Source: Callaeas wilsoni (taxonomy: Eukaryota; Chordata; Aves; Passeriformes; Callaeidae). Taken from it: a DNA stretch of 64,000 bases. This document shows positions 47,666 to 60,668 of this stretch, in pieces. Position 1 is the first letter of the stretch; each line of letters opens with the position of its first letter. Position numbers and translations under genes: made by a program. The notes beneath the pieces are model-generated. The model saw nothing but the letters and a program-made list of their open reading frames with translations. It searched no databases and was not told where the DNA came from. Location: assembly GCA_013398955.1 (NCBI GenBank), contig VWPU01004883.1, positions 372,001 to 436,000 on the forward strand, given 5' to 3'.

Positions 47666-49779
47666 CCTGCTGCCAAGACGGTGCCTCTCCCGGCACTCGA
47701 CTCCTGCAGTGCTTCCAGCTCTTCCAGAGCAACTGGAGGCTCTTACCCCTGTGAGGAGAAGGGTGTTGGTCTTGGCACGTGTCTGTCCCCTCCCTAAGGT
47801 GAGGTGAGCATCCCTCCTCTCCACTGTGTGTATTTAAAGCATGTTGCCCACATCATCTCTCCCCATCAGTGTACGTTTAGGGAGTACAGACCCAAATCCT
47901 CAGCTACAATGATGGGGATGGGAGTGTGCAGGAGCAAGGAACCAGCTGAGCATCGCGAGCCAGTGTGACAATGGCCCTTTTGTCCCCACTGACCTTGGGC
48001 TTGCCTCTGATAGCTCATTATAGCCTGCCTTTGATCACTTGCCTCTTCCCCACTCTTCACTTGGAGATGCTGGAGAGCTTTCCTGACCGATATAATCAAA
48101 AAGGACATTTTTACTTCCAAAATATACAACTTAATTAGAACTGTGAAGGGAGAGAGCAGCCAGTCCATAAAAACACCCACTCTGCGACAATCTCTGTACT
48201 GATTCTATGGGAACTGGGGACAAGAGACACCTGGTTTTCAGTGGGAACAGGGTGGTTTCCCAAATGTTAGAAATACCACTCAGGTCCTGGACAAAAGGAG
48301 GTTCTTGCACTGCAAGAGAAGGGTTTGGTGTGGAAATGCCCTCACCTGCAGTCAAACATGCTTTGCTGAATTGAGATCCATTGGAAGCATGGACTGAACG
48401 GCTGCAAACAGCAACACAGAGACCCTCACCTAAGTCATTCACCCCTTTTGGTTGAATGTTTGAATATTCACCGTCACCCACAGTCTTGCTAAGACACTCG
48501 CTGAACTGGGACCATTTCCAGCTTCCCAGGACCCTCTCCCTGCAGGCAGCAAGGCAGGACCACTCCGTGGCACGGGAGAAGTGTGTTTGCATCCAGCTGC
48601 CAGCTGTGGGCAGGACCTGCCTAACAAACAAGGTCCGGTCGTTCCCGTCTCTGCAGCTGCCCCATGAAACAGCTGACACCTTAAAAATTGATGGGGTTCA
48701 TTTCCTGCCTCTGTGCACTTACTTGAAGCACCAGCTCTGCCATTACCAGCAATGTCCACATCAATTACTATCACAACCCAAGCACCTTGGCACGCGCTCC
48801 CCTGCCTGGGCCGTCTGTCCCAGCAGTGACCTGCATTTCCCTCCCCTCGGGACCTTTCGCATGGCTGGGATTTCCAGCGCTGCTGCCTGCAGGGGAACAA
48901 ACTGATGCTGGGATAGCCCCCGGGGAGGAGGACAGGCAATCAGGCAGGTCTGCTGACAGGCTGGCTCTGGCCCAGGCTCAGAGGCTCACCTGGAGCACGG
49001 GGGGCTCCTTCCCCTCCTTCACCCCTTGCCTCACTGAGCAGCCGCATCAGTGCCGCCCCATCTCTGGGGCATGGGCTCTTCCACATGGCATAAACGAATT
49101 AAATGTTCACTGGAGACTGACTCTATATTAATATTAAAAGGTTGGTTCCTTCACCACAACATGACTCCATGGCTGGGTGGTGGAAGCGCTTCCCCTGGGA
49201 TCATCTGGAGTCCTTGCACTGAGTCCCTTTAGGTTTGAGCCCCAGGGACCAGCCTTCGGCTTTCCACTACGGAGTCCTTCTGAACAGCAACCTCCAGTTT
49301 CTAAGGAAAAAAGTCAAGTCATGGAAAAAGGCTCGGCTCACTCTAAAAACAGCTCCTGAGGGAAGGAGACAGGCTTTTCAATGCTCTGTTGGCGGCAGAA
49401 AATTGAAAATCTCATATTTTTTGCATAAAATGGTGATTAACCAGTGCTAAACACAAGCATGTCTTAGACAGTGAAAGGACATGCAAAAAAGAGATAAAAC
49501 ACTAGAAAGTATGAGGCAACGGGAGTCAGCAACTGAAAGGATCATCAATAAAGCTTCTTTAGCATGGACAGAGTTACATCTAACCCAGGTATCACACAGC
49601 CTAGTCAAAAGTCTGACCAAAAGTGTGTTTTGAATGCATGAACACACCAAAATCAGGACCTGGAAGAGACTGACAAACACAAGAGAATAAAACATTCGTT
49701 CGAGATGCTTCATTCCTGCCTTTTGCTGTTCACCTCAAAACCTCACGGGAAACACCAAGCCCACAAGCAATAGCTCCCC

Positions 49780-50520
49780 AGAAAAAGGTCTACAAATTAT
49801 AGCGGGTCACAAGCTGAACACGAAGTATCCGTGTTCCATCAGGAGGCAGACAGAGCCCTGGGATATATGAGCTGCAGCGTGGCCTAGGAGTCTCACAAAA
49901 TCATCTTTCTTATCTGTTCAGGGCTGGTGAGGTCTACACTGGAGTAGATTCTGGTATTGGCAGCTCATATCAGAAAGGAGGTGGCGCTGCTGTAGGCAGC
50001 ACAGAGCAAACAGAATGATCAGAGGTCTGTGAGACATGACCTACAAAGAAAGATTGAAAGAACTGGGTTATTTTGCCTAAAAGAGATGATGGAAGAAGAG
50101 ATGTGATAACAGTTTTCAAGTGCTTAAAAGGCTGCTGCTAAGGGGAAGAGAATAATCTGTTCTTTATGTCCATGGTGGACAGGACAAGAAATAATCAGCT
50201 TAAATTACAGCAAGAGAAATCAGGTTAGACTTGGGGACAAAAAAGGCTCATGGAGTAAGGCAGTGGTTACCTGGGAGGTGGAGGGGCTCTATCACTACAA
50301 ACACAAATGCTGTTTGGGGACATGCTGGCAAACATCCATGGGGAGAGGGGGCTGTCCTGGGGCAGGGCCACATCCTCTCCATGCCCCTGTGGTGCCTTCA
50401 ACACGATGTCTGGAGCTCCTGGATTGTCCAAAGTGAGATCATCCTGCAGTAATCGCTTCAGCTGGCTGGACAAATCCCAGACATTTTGGCTTGTGAGAAG
50501 ATTCAAGATAGTAAAGCTAG
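49780..50520 (+). repeat. ancient CR1 LINE fragment (ORF2 end / 3' region)
   Basis: In order: CACAAGCTGAACACGAAGTA, CAGAGCCCTGGGATATATGA, CTGTTCAGGGCTGGTGAGGT, CTACACTGGAGTAG, AAAGATTGAAAGAACTGGGT, TTTTCAAGTGCTTAAAAGGC, GGACAGGACAAGAAATAATC, TTAAATTACAGCAAGAGAAA and GGTTACCTGGGAGGTGGAGG. This is the known order along amniote CR1 in forward orientation. Divergence is high, with many small indels, and the terminal ATTCTATG tail is missing. It is much older than the CR1 ends at 12, 19 and 28 kb. Confidence 0.88.
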
Positions 50521-51459
50521 ATTTGGTAGCAGACTAGGGGCACAAGTCAATGTTTTGGGTTATTTTTCTTGCAGTAAAGAAATACTTCAAAACTGATTTT
50601 CCTTTTTCCTCTCATCTCTTTCAGTCACTTGATCGTAACACAAACGAAGTGGAGCATCTCAGCCACGCCACACAGTCAAGCTGAAATGACACCATCCAAA
50701 TGAAACCTGTTTGATAATGTCCTTGCTGAAAACAACAATGAAACCAGTGTCTCCCCTACAGGCAATCGGGTGGGGTTGAATCACCAGTTCTGAGGCACAG
50801 ATTTGCCTGGAGATGTTTTTAGCCAGCTCACAGGATTGTTGCTACCAGAGAGACAAAAAGAAAATAAAAACAGGGCCCCTTCCAAGCCAGCTGTGCCCCC
50901 ACTGAGCAGCAGCCACCGTGCCAGTGGCCAGGATGGGGGATCCACCACGGTGCCCAAGAGCAGCTCCATCTACTTCCACTCAGCAGCACCTCCCCTGTGC
51001 TGCTGAGCTTGCACCGTGGGGCTACTGATTAAGAGATTCTGTGTTCTCCTGAGGAACTATTGTTATGCCTGTGTTCCAAGAGCAATCCTTTATTTTAAAA
51101 ACCTGCCTCCTAATTCATTTTATATTTACCCATAGAATCTTGGCCGGGGTTTCTGAGAGTTGCGGGTTTTTGGAAAGGCCAAGTTTTAAATGGAGCTGAC
51201 TCAGCAGAAGCTAACTTGATTGAAACCGTGCCTGTTTGAGTTTATTCCATTCCTGGGCAGGATTGGAAACAAAGCAGTAGAAAATGGACTCTTCCCAGCT
51301 TTGTTTTCTCCACAGGGTCTTGGCTGTGTGCAGCAAATGTTGTTGCTGACCCACAGGGCTGGGCTGGAAGTGGAAGAGAGCAGAAGAGAGCTGGTAGAAT
51401 CCCTGCTGCATATCACATATTCTATTGATTTAAAGTTTAATACAGCTGAGATGAGAATC

Positions 51460-51505
51460 AAATAAAAAGAAGAAAAAGAAAAAATAATGAAAAAAATTAA
51501 AACCC
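51460..51505. repeat. A-rich low-complexity stretch
   Basis: AATAAAAAGAAGAAAAAGAA followed by AATGAAAAAAATTAAAA. No retroposon body was recognised upstream. Confidence 0.7.
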
Positions 51506-53009
51506 TGTAAGCAATTAATTTTCAGCCTCACTGCCCAGCATCAGTCTCAAGGAGGGGACTGGGGATGCAACTAATACTTAGATTATTAAAATATCTCTCC
51601 AGTTTCCCCCAGGATGCTCTGGTATAGGCAAGCCCTGCCATGGGGAACATGAGGCCAGGTCTTTTCCACACTGCAATGGGAGCAGGCTGGGACTTGGAGT
51701 CATTTTAACATAGCCCATGGAGCCAAGCCTGCTTCTGCCTTCCTTTTGCCACGTTGTGACTCCTCAGTTGTGCCTGTGGCACAGTCTGACTTCTGGACAC
51801 AAAGGCAGCACACCTTGCTTGTTCACATTCACGTGGCAGTGCTGTCCCAAGCAGGTCTTGCTTGGGAGATGAGTGTCCCCTCCACAGCCTGGCCTTTTTC
51901 TCAGGTTCTCCTCATTCAAGAGCTGGAGCTGGAAGGAGAAGATGGATTACAGAGGATGGCCAAGCTGCCATGCCAATGCAGCACTGAGGACTGCAGTTGG
52001 ATCCTGTCCCAGGTGAACTAAGATTCCTTCAAGGAAAAATTCATTTTAGGCTCAAGAAAAAAACATAAAAGTGCTGAAAGTTGACCATCTCCTCATACCT
52101 TGAAGAGTGCCTGCTTCTGATGTCCTTGCTATTATAAGGTGCCTGAGTGACAGCCAGGCTATGAAATACAGCCAAGGGTTTTTGAATTGACAGCTCATTC
52201 CATGTGCAAGCAAAGCCTGAAAGACAGTCCAGAGCTGCTTAGCAAGAGCAGGCTAATAGCTAAGTACACAGCAGAGACCTAATGAAAACACCAGTATCTC
52301 CTAACTCCAGCTTCACTCAGAAAGCCAAGAATATGGACGTTGTCACTTAGTGTCCAATGGCCATAACGAATGTGCCAGTGGAGATGCCCAGAAAGAATAA
52401 TACCATAAATTGGCAAGGTGGCAGCTGCATTCATCAGCTCAAACAAGAGCTGGTCATCCATAAAATACAGAAGGATCAAAGACGAATTCTTGAACTCCAA
52501 CGTTATTTCCACCTTTAGAGTGCAGGTGGAAATATGCTTGAAACTTGCCAGCAGTCCCAACAGATGTGTCACTTCTGCTGAGAGCCGCTGCTGGATGGTG
52601 ATCCAGGCTATGAAATGCTATTAATTTATTACAGCAAATGCTGAGAATCACCAGGGGATTCCAAACTCCTCAACCCCCAAGTCCTCTGGAGAAGGCAGCG
52701 AGCGTGTGCCCGGCACATGCACAGCAGTGAGGATCAATGGCCTGCTGGAGCTGAGCACCTTTCACCTGGGCTCGAGGTGGGGAGCAGCCCGCCCTGGGCA
52801 GCGATTTGGAGACACCTCCAGCAGGAGCTGAAATGTGGTTCCCGCTGAGCTTGTGCTGCAGGGACAGCACACAGGACCTGCTGTCCCCTCCTTGGTGACA
52901 GCATTTGTCTCCAACCCGCAGTACGAGCACAAAGCCGCACGGCAGCCTGCCAGCCGACACCTTCCCCTGGGAGCTGGGAAGGAGGATGAGAAACTGCAAG
53001 CCCCCAGTA

Positions 53010-53165
53010 ACTCACGCCTCCTCCTGTCTGCTTGCAAGGGCCCCCCCGAGCTGCCTGTCACCGCGATGGGGTTCACCACCACCGTGACAACCCCGCGGGA
53101 GCGAGCGCGGCGTTATCGGCACCGCTGCCGCTGTCTTTGCCAGGCAGCGATTTGTGCAGGGAGAT
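53010..53165 (-). promoter_or_regulatory. CpG-dense patch with donor-like site; candidate ELFN1 5' exon/promoter
   Basis: About 15 CpGs fall within roughly 110 bp (53,045-53,155, including CCGCGGGAGCGAGCGCGGCG), the densest CpG spot I noticed outside the ELFN1 coding exon. On the - strand the patch runs into GGAGGAGGC then GTGAGT (donor GT at 53,014-53,015). This would suit a short non-coding first exon spliced to the coding exon 20 kb downstream. No transcript evidence is available. Confidence 0.25.
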
Positions 53166-54334
53166 GGAGATAACTTCCCTCCAGGACCGCGTCCTGCCTT
53201 CCCTTGGGCAATGGGATGGGATTCCCGCTGTCACACGGCTTTCGATACCCTTCCCCGGGGGGAATTGCTGGGTGCAGGGGGGTTTTGCTCGCCCCAAGGT
53301 GGCTCACAATGCTGGGAGTGGAGCAGAGTCCCTGGCGAGGACTTTCTGGGGTTTTTTTCCCCTTTGCAGGGGAATAAGGCTGATTTAAAGCCCCTGGGCC
53401 ACCAAGAGTTGTTCAGTGTTATCCATGTAACAGCTAATGAAGATCACTCAATCCATAAAGATTTTAAGTCAAGGGTTTGATGTTAATTATGGACCAAAAC
53501 ATTTAATAGCCTGTTTCATTTCCACAAGGCATTTTTTTAATTAAAAAATGATATATTGCACAAAAGGGAGGAGGGGAAAAAAGAGATAAATAATTGAAGA
53601 TTGTTTTATTCCAGAACAATCTGAAGCAGGGAAGGCAGTAAAGAGACAACATGTTGGGGAGTGTGATGGCAGCACCACAAGCCATGAACTGGTGGTGGAG
53701 GAAGCCAGGGAGGGAGCAGTCTCATCACACTGGGAGAAGGTACCCAGGGAAATGGAAGACAGCCAGAGGCACATAGGTGGAAATCCAGGTCAATCTTTTG
53801 GCCACTACATTGGCCTACCCTTACCTGTTAAATCTTTAGTTTGTGCTGCTCAGGACTTGGTTTCAAATCCCTCTTTCCTACTGTCTATCAGCTGTCTTTC
53901 AAGAAAAACTGCTAAACCCCCAGGGCGGAAATTAGTCTGGAATAGGTCAGGGATGAAGAAAATCTGCCATGTTTGGCTCTGACGTTACTGTGTTTTTCAT
54001 TCAATATTTAAAGACGCATTTGAGCAGGGGTTGGCCTGAGATGCAGTCAAAATAGTCTGTGCAAAGGAAAGGTTTTCAGCCCAGCAAAACAACACTGCCC
54101 CTGCCTTGGGCAGTGCCCATCAGCCTGTAGTGCACAGGACAAGGGGGCAGCAGGAGGGAGCAGCTCCAGGTGGGAGGCTGGTATTGGACTAACTCATGGA
54201 AGGAGGAAGAGAAGTGGGATGGAAATATGGCTCGGGGATGGCCAGGAAAACTTAGTGTGACTGCTTAAAGCTGGAAGTAGCAGGAGTATGACACCCAAGA
54301 CCCTGGCCATGGATGGACTCAAGTCCTGAGTCTC

Positions 54335-54470
54335 CAGCTCTGAGCCTTGTTGTTGTTCTCTTCCCTCAACTCTACAAGGGGAATAATATTATTCCCTCCT
54401 CACAGGGTTTTGAGATGCTCAGTTACTATGGTGATGGGGCCATAAAAGTACCAAAGATAGCAAGAACAAT
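54335..54470 (+). repeat. MIR-family SINE relic with conserved 3' part
   Basis: TCTACAAGGGGAATAATATT, CCCTCCTCACAGGGTTTTGA, GATGCTCAGTTACTATGGTG, ATGGGGCCATAAAAGTACC. The 'gctcagatactatggtgatggggccatataagtacc' ending is characteristic of amniote MIR-type SINEs. Forward orientation. Confidence 0.8.
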
Positions 54471-55053
54471 AATAATATCAGACATGGTAGGAGCCAAATA
54501 ATTGCATTTAGGGCACGCACACAACACAAAAGGGAGAGCCACCTCCATTCACCACAGCTCTCAAACCCCGAAGACAAAACTTTTGTTGTACCAATGGGCT
54601 CTCAGCCTACTTAAAGGGCTAATTCCCAATTCCTGCAATATGCACTCAATGCTGGGAGCGGTCACGAATGACTGCAGCTCCAGGACTGGTCCTACCTCTC
54701 CACAAATCCAGCCAGGAAGAAGGGGGAGCAGTGGGGCCGGATGGCCTTTGCCAGTGGAGAAATCAAATGCTCCTCGCACCACTTCTGTAACACAAAGTCC
54801 CCACAGGTGTTTGGCCACTGCACTGTGTGACCAGCTGAGCATTCTTTGCCCAGAGTGGCGAGTGTGCCCAGCACAATGCCACTGACAGCTTATCCCTTTG
54901 TCTCTGCTGAGCACAGCGCTTGCCTCATTATTTTTTTTAATTTATGGGGTTTTAATTGAAAAAATTGTATAACATCTGTGGCTGCTTCATAACACCTGTG
55001 CGCGACAAGGCTGATTATCAGCAGTGATTGTCACAGCGTTCTCATCTGGGCAA

Positions 55054-55064
55054 TGCTGAGTCAG
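55054..55064. promoter_or_regulatory. Maf recognition element-like site (TGCTGAGTCAG)
   Basis: Eleven bases match the T-MARE consensus (TGCTGAG/CTCAGCA) before it diverges. It embeds an AP-1/NF-E2 core, TGAGTCA. A single site, so functional weight is low. Confidence 0.3.
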
Positions 55065-56929
55065 TGCTGTGTGGCCTCCTCTGAACTGCTCAGGCAAGAA
55101 CGATCCTTGGAGGGCACGTAATTAACATGTGCTGGAAAACAAAGTGCCGAGGAAAAAGCATGAAAGACATCCCTTTTAAAAGGGGAAAGCTTGGGATGAG
55201 CAGGTGATGAGTTTGCAATGGTTCACCTGAGCAAATGGTGCTGGCACTCAGATGGAAAGCTGGGCTGCCAACTCAGCTCTGGTGTTATGGTAAGAGGAGG
55301 TGGCAGAGGGGATTTGGCCTTTCCATCAGCATTTTGGGCAGTGTTTGCACCCCAGTTCTTGCTGGGCATCCACCTTGTGGTTGCCCCCAGCTCTAGCCCA
55401 GGAGCTGCCTGCTCCCTGACAGGAGCAGGGGCAAGGCTTGTCCTCCTCTTACAGCAGCCCTTTACAGCAGCGTGTGCCACAGCAGGGAATTCCTGCTCTG
55501 GGATTTGCTGAGCCCAAGGGGGCTGTTGGCAGCAGGAACACAAACTGCCCTTCTGCCATTTACACAGCTGCTGTGGGGACCTGCCCTGCTCACTCCTGCT
55601 CCGACAAACACTTGCACATTTGCAGCATCCCAGATGTGGCTGGGAAATGTCACCACCCGTGCCATGGCACAAGGCACGAGGAGCTGCCACAGCTCTGCCC
55701 TTGTCAGCTGTGGACAGTGAACCCAGAAGGCAGCAGACACCCCCAGATGGCTGAAAGCCCAGAATCCTCCTCCTTCATCGTTAGGTCTGGAGGCCCAGCA
55801 CCGCCCAGGTAGTTTTCATCACGAGTAAAAGGATCCTGAAGCTCACTGCTGGTGTTGCTACCCAAATCCTCAAGGTTTTGACAGCCTTGAGTGCTGCCTA
55901 CCGAAAGCTTCCTGCTTGCAGCATCTCCCAGGGCTTGCTGTGCAAGTGCTGGCTGTAACAGTTCGGCTGTTCGGGAAGCACAGAGAAACCTGGGAGGCTT
56001 ACAGGTGCCTCTTACATTTCTACACACTCATGACAAAGCTGCTTGGTAGCATGAGCGAGCGAGGAGCAGCAGGGACACAGCTCCGGCTGTGCACAGGCTG
56101 AGGTTTCTTCCTTGCAGGAGCCTCCCTGTACAAAGCTGGAGGAGGTTTTATCCACTACTCACAGCTCTGGGAAGCTCAGGCTGCCCTGAAATCCCTCTTC
56201 CCACTGTGACTTGGTAAATAAATAAAACCCCGTTCCCTGCTGAGCTCGGTAATGGCAACAGGGCTGCCAGGGCTGCAGACAACCAGGGCTGGCAGGTAGA
56301 AAGCAGGGGCCAGCTGAGCGGTTTGGGCAGGGAATAAAGGAGCAGCAGTGCAAACATTTCCGTGTCCTGCCCCTTGCCACTGCAGCTTGGCACCACCCCC
56401 GTGTGACACGGGCTTTTGGAGCAGATTCCCGCTTGCACATCCTCGGAGCAGCCCCCGCTGCTCTCCCCTCCAGCACAGCATCAGCGGCACGCCCCCTCCT
56501 CCCTCACGTGCTCGGGCTAAGAATTCCCCTCGTTTCTCAGAGCACATTAAAAAAAAATCAATGTAATTACACAGCAAACATTAATTATGGTCAGATAATG
56601 CAAGTGAGAGGGATTGATTTGGAGGAGGGTGGCAGCTAGCCACCAAATTACCAAACACAAATCAGTGGGGCTGGTCCAGACGGCAAAGCATCCTTAGTGA
56701 CACGTGGCTTGACCATCTCAGTCTCAGGTTTCTTTTATTGGTTTTTCCAGTTTGTGGTGTAAGGCAAACTGAGAAGTGGATAAATGTAATGTGTGTGTAG
56801 ATGTATCTAGGTGCCCCTGGTATGGCTGCTAAGAAGACATGAGACAAGAGAAAGCAAATTGCTTGTCTCAACCTGGTAATCCCAAGGACATGGCTAATCC
56901 TGCTTGGGGGGAAACTTATCCCTGCTATG

Positions 56930-57650
56930 GAGGTGACCTCCATGCAGATGCTTCCTCAGTTGGTTGTTGAAGCTCTCCTGGTGACAGGGCTCCCACACAG
57001 CCCCTTTACAGCCTGCACAGGCTCTCAGCCAACCTTGTCCTCAGGAAGCTTCACCTGAGCATTTAACCCAAGACCTCTTGGCTGCAGTTTAAGCCTATTA
57101 CAGCTTGTCCAGCCCTTGACCAATTGATCGCCATCATTTTTATAACTGCTTTTTTCTGCACTGATGAATGTTACACATCCTACCTCCAGTTGTCTCAGTC
57201 CTGGAGCACAAACCAGCTCTCTCAGTCCATCTTCCCTGGGGCATGTTTTCAAAACTCTGTGAACTCACTCAATTTGTCTGAATCTTTCTTAGAGTTGTGA
57301 TGCCAAAGCCTGGAGATATATGTCTCCAGCTGATGCATCACTAGCACTAAACAGAGCCAAATAAATTACCTCGCTGCCTTCTATCCGAAACTATTAATAC
57401 ATCTGTGGGCAACTTGTGCCTTTGCTCTCCCTTTCTCAAGCACCAGGTTATTGTCTCCTGCTCAGTTTGAGGGCTACTCCACTGCTTCGGCCACTCTCCT
57501 GCTGGCTTACCAGTCCTTCCTCATCTTATATCTGCAATTTTGATATCGCCTTCCTAAGTGCAACACTTTGCACTTGACTTTATTGAATTTCAGTGTATTG
57601 ATTTCAGGCCATTTCTCCAATTTATCAAGATCATTTTGCTCTGAGGAATC
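56930..57650 (-). repeat. ancient CR1 LINE fragment (antisense)
   Basis: The + strand carries the reverse complement of the amniote CR1 3' part: CATTTAACCCAAGACCTCTT, GGCTGCAGTTTAAGCCTATT, CTCAATTTGTCTGAATCTTT, AAATAAATTACCTCGCTGCC, TTCCTAAGTGCAACACTTTG, CACTTGACTTTATTGAATTT, GGCCATTTCTCCAATTTATC, AAGATCATTTTG. It is the same age class as the copy at 49.8 kb but in the opposite orientation. Confidence 0.85.
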
Positions 57651-58192
57651 TGGCAGCAGCTTGTCTTATATCTGCTCTGTTGACAAAAGGTCTTTAGACC
57701 TCAGGGCTATCAAGCCAGAGCTTTGCATTAGTCCTGAAAATAGTCGGAAAGAACCACATGGGAGGAATGGGGACAGCGGCAGTGGAAGTGACAGACTGGC
57801 TCACACAGAGACAGCCCCACGCTGCCATGTGAGCCAGGCAAGGAGCACAAGCAGGAGGAGGAGACAGAAGGAGCAAGATGGAAATGCTAATGGGTCCCCA
57901 AGGGTGAGAGCAGGGATACCTGCTGAGAGATGCTGGGACCCTGCTGCAGCCCTGGGGACAGCCCTGGAGCTGCAGGATGGAGGGGAGATGAGCACTGGGA
58001 TTTAATGGTTGCTCTTTCCTTTCAGGTCAGCCTGTGATGAGCTGCCCTGTTCCCACCTGAGGGCTCGCCAGCAGACCAGGAGAAGCCCTGCAGCATCAGG
58101 TGTTAATGGCACTATTTGGGGACAGAAAAACTAGAGTAAGATGGAGACAGAAGTCCACCCTGGTGTGCACAAACCAGGTCAGATGGTTTTAT

Positions 58193-58225
58193 TGTTGCTA
58201 TTATGATTATGATTATTATTATTAC
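58193..58225. repeat. (ATT/ATG)n imperfect trinucleotide repeat
   Basis: ATTATGATTATGATTATTAT and further ATT units, about ten imperfect units in total. Confidence 0.8.
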
Positions 58226-60520
58226 CCAGAGGCTGGAGTTCTCCACTCTTTAAGGCAGAGAAAGAGTCTTGGGAAGCTGCTGCTTGTCCTGGGGTGGAAG
58301 AAGCAGCTCCCAACCCTTCTGCTTGGGCACACTGCAAGAGCACAAGGCTTTGGACAAACATTATGGATCTACAACAGCATCCACCTTCCCACCACACTCT
58401 CTTCCTTCTGCTTCTCCTACCAGCGTGCCAACAGCCCCTTCCTCTACCTCCTCCTCCTGCCCCTTAGGAGGGCTGCAGTTCAGTCAACAATTACCCACAT
58501 ACTGGGAGGAATTTCCTAGCAAACTCCGCAGAAAAGCACCTCCTGCAGAGCTGCTTCCTGATAAGTCTCCATTCTCCTGTGGAGGGCAGGTGAAACAGCT
58601 GCTGGCACAGCGGGAAGGCTGGGAAAGCATCAGGAGAGAGCTGCCAACAGCCCTGGGGAGAGGGCAAAGCAGAGGCGTAATGGAGGGGCTGAACAGCTTG
58701 GGAGAGGGCAGTGGGAATGGTTTCCTTGGGAAAAGACTGGCAAGCCTCAACTGGAAAAAGGATAGCAAGGAAGAGATAGCAGAGCTCCTCTGGGCGCAGA
58801 GGTCACGAGGAGAGAAGAGGAGCAAGGTTTGGGTGATGCCCTGGCAGACACAGGAGCTCACCTTGGCTCTTGCCATGGTAATGATGCAGACACAGACGTG
58901 TGATAAGCCCTACTCTGCACACACTTTAAAATCTAAGTAGTTTATGAATAAGTAATAATCCCTTATTCCCAGAGCCATAATCTATATTTAATTAAGAAAA
59001 TAACTAAACGGTGGCAGTAAAAGGGGCTGTGTGGGGAAATAGAGAGAGGAACACTGTCAGATAAGCCGCAGTAAGAAAGGGAACAAATGGCAGCCTCAGC
59101 ATGGCAGAGGCAGCAGAGCCGTGGCCTCCAGCTTGGCTGCAAACACAAGGTAACCTGGCCTTCAGAACACCTGTCTGCAGCAAAGTCTGCCTCAAGAAGC
59201 TTCTTGGGTCAACAGGTGGGCTGCAGCTGGCTGACAGGGACTCAGTCATTCACATGCAAGTGTGAAATTTCCTGCTGTTCAGTGATGCTGGACCGTGCCT
59301 AGAGAGCAAGACACAGAGGAGTCAAAGCAGCCCCCAGAACCTGCATGGCAGCATTCAACAAACGCCTTCAACGCTGCCACAACAAACTCTTACAACATGT
59401 CTGTGCTCAGTGTCCAACGTCTCCTAATGTCTGGCACTGGCAAATCCAAGCAAGCCCTGCAGCTGAGAAGCACGCAGGGCTGGTGATCTGCTGGCCTGGA
59501 AGGGACCGTGCCAGCCCAACGCTGGGCCAATGCCCAAAGCATGTAGAGGTGTTCATATAATGTCTGCAGAAGCTTGTCAGCCCAGGCCAGAGCCCACAGC
59601 AGTGCTCTGCTGGATCCCTTGATGCACGCCTGGGACCACCATCCTTCTGAGTATCACCCCAGCACCCACGGGCATTGGCTACTTTTCAGGGGTCTTTGGC
59701 AATTTGGAGCCAGTGCCAGGCCAGATGCCGGAGCTCGGCTCTTCCCCTGGTCTCTGTGCTGCAAGCACTGCGGATGGTGCTGATGTCAGCTCTGGTCACC
59801 CCCTGCTCTGGACAACACAGAAAAAGATGGACAGCAGTGTGGCCATAGATAGTCCAAATACTCGGCACCTGTGTCCAGAGCCCTTCCAACCCCACCAAAA
59901 GCACATCCCAGCCACATCCCCCGACCTTTCTTTCCTTCCTGGCACCTTTCACCAGTTCCCCAAAGCATCGCTGCAGCCTTGCTCTGTTCACTCTGTTTTA
60001 CTTATCATTCCACTCATGGGATCTGCAGGTGACAGATACCCCTCCGCTTCCTTGGATTGTAGTAGTGGAAATAACAGCATATTTTAAGGGCTGGGTTGAA
60101 GAGACAAAAAAAATCTCAGTCCACATACTATACATTATAAATAGACCTGGTTTTTAAATTGAAAAACAACAATAATCACTGCTAAGAGCCTGCTGAACAA
60201 AGCCAGCCTTATTACCACTGGGACAAATTCATATTTACCAAAAGAACACAAGTATTTTTTAAGCTGCTCTTGAGCTCCCTAAGTTGCTAATGTCCTGCTG
60301 CTTCCCCTCACCGAGGTCCCTGGGAGTGGTGACACAGAGCCACAGCAGGGACGCGTGGGCAGTGCAAAGTGGGGGCAACCCTTTCAGCTGTGGGCAAGAG
60401 AGAGCAAGGTGATTTGGAGCAGGCTCAGCTATGCTAGGCTGCAAAGAGAGATGCCATCAGGTTTTTTCAGCTGCACTCTTTTCCTCTAACTGCTGTTTTA
60501 CAGCAGGGAGACGGGAGGTC

Positions 60521-60596
60521 TGGAGGAACATGGGTGGAGAAACCTGGGTGGCTGGAGAAACCTGGAGAAACCTGGCTATGCCTGGGTGGAGATGAG
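60521..60596. repeat. short GGAGAAACCTGG tandem repeat
   Basis: GGAGAAACCTGG occurs three times, and related GGGTGGAGA/CTGGGTGG words are interspersed, over about 75 bases just upstream of a larger duplication. Confidence 0.75.
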
Positions 60597-60668
60597 GGGC
60601 AGGCATGGGACAGGCTGTGTTTCAAGGGGCACAGCCTTTCAGGCAAGCCTGTCTTTCCATTCCTTTAA

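Noticed and set aside
47513..47824. 103-codon - strand frame across the minisatellite
   Set aside because: The repeated peptide look comes from the DNA repeat. The 23-bp unit does not preserve frame, so a protein repeat is not supported.
58269..58940. 223-codon + strand open frame
   Set aside because: It is the longest non-ELFN1 frame, but it has no recognisable domain, its composition is Ser/Pro/Thr- then Gly/Glu/Lys-rich as in chance frames, and no splice or promoter context was seen.
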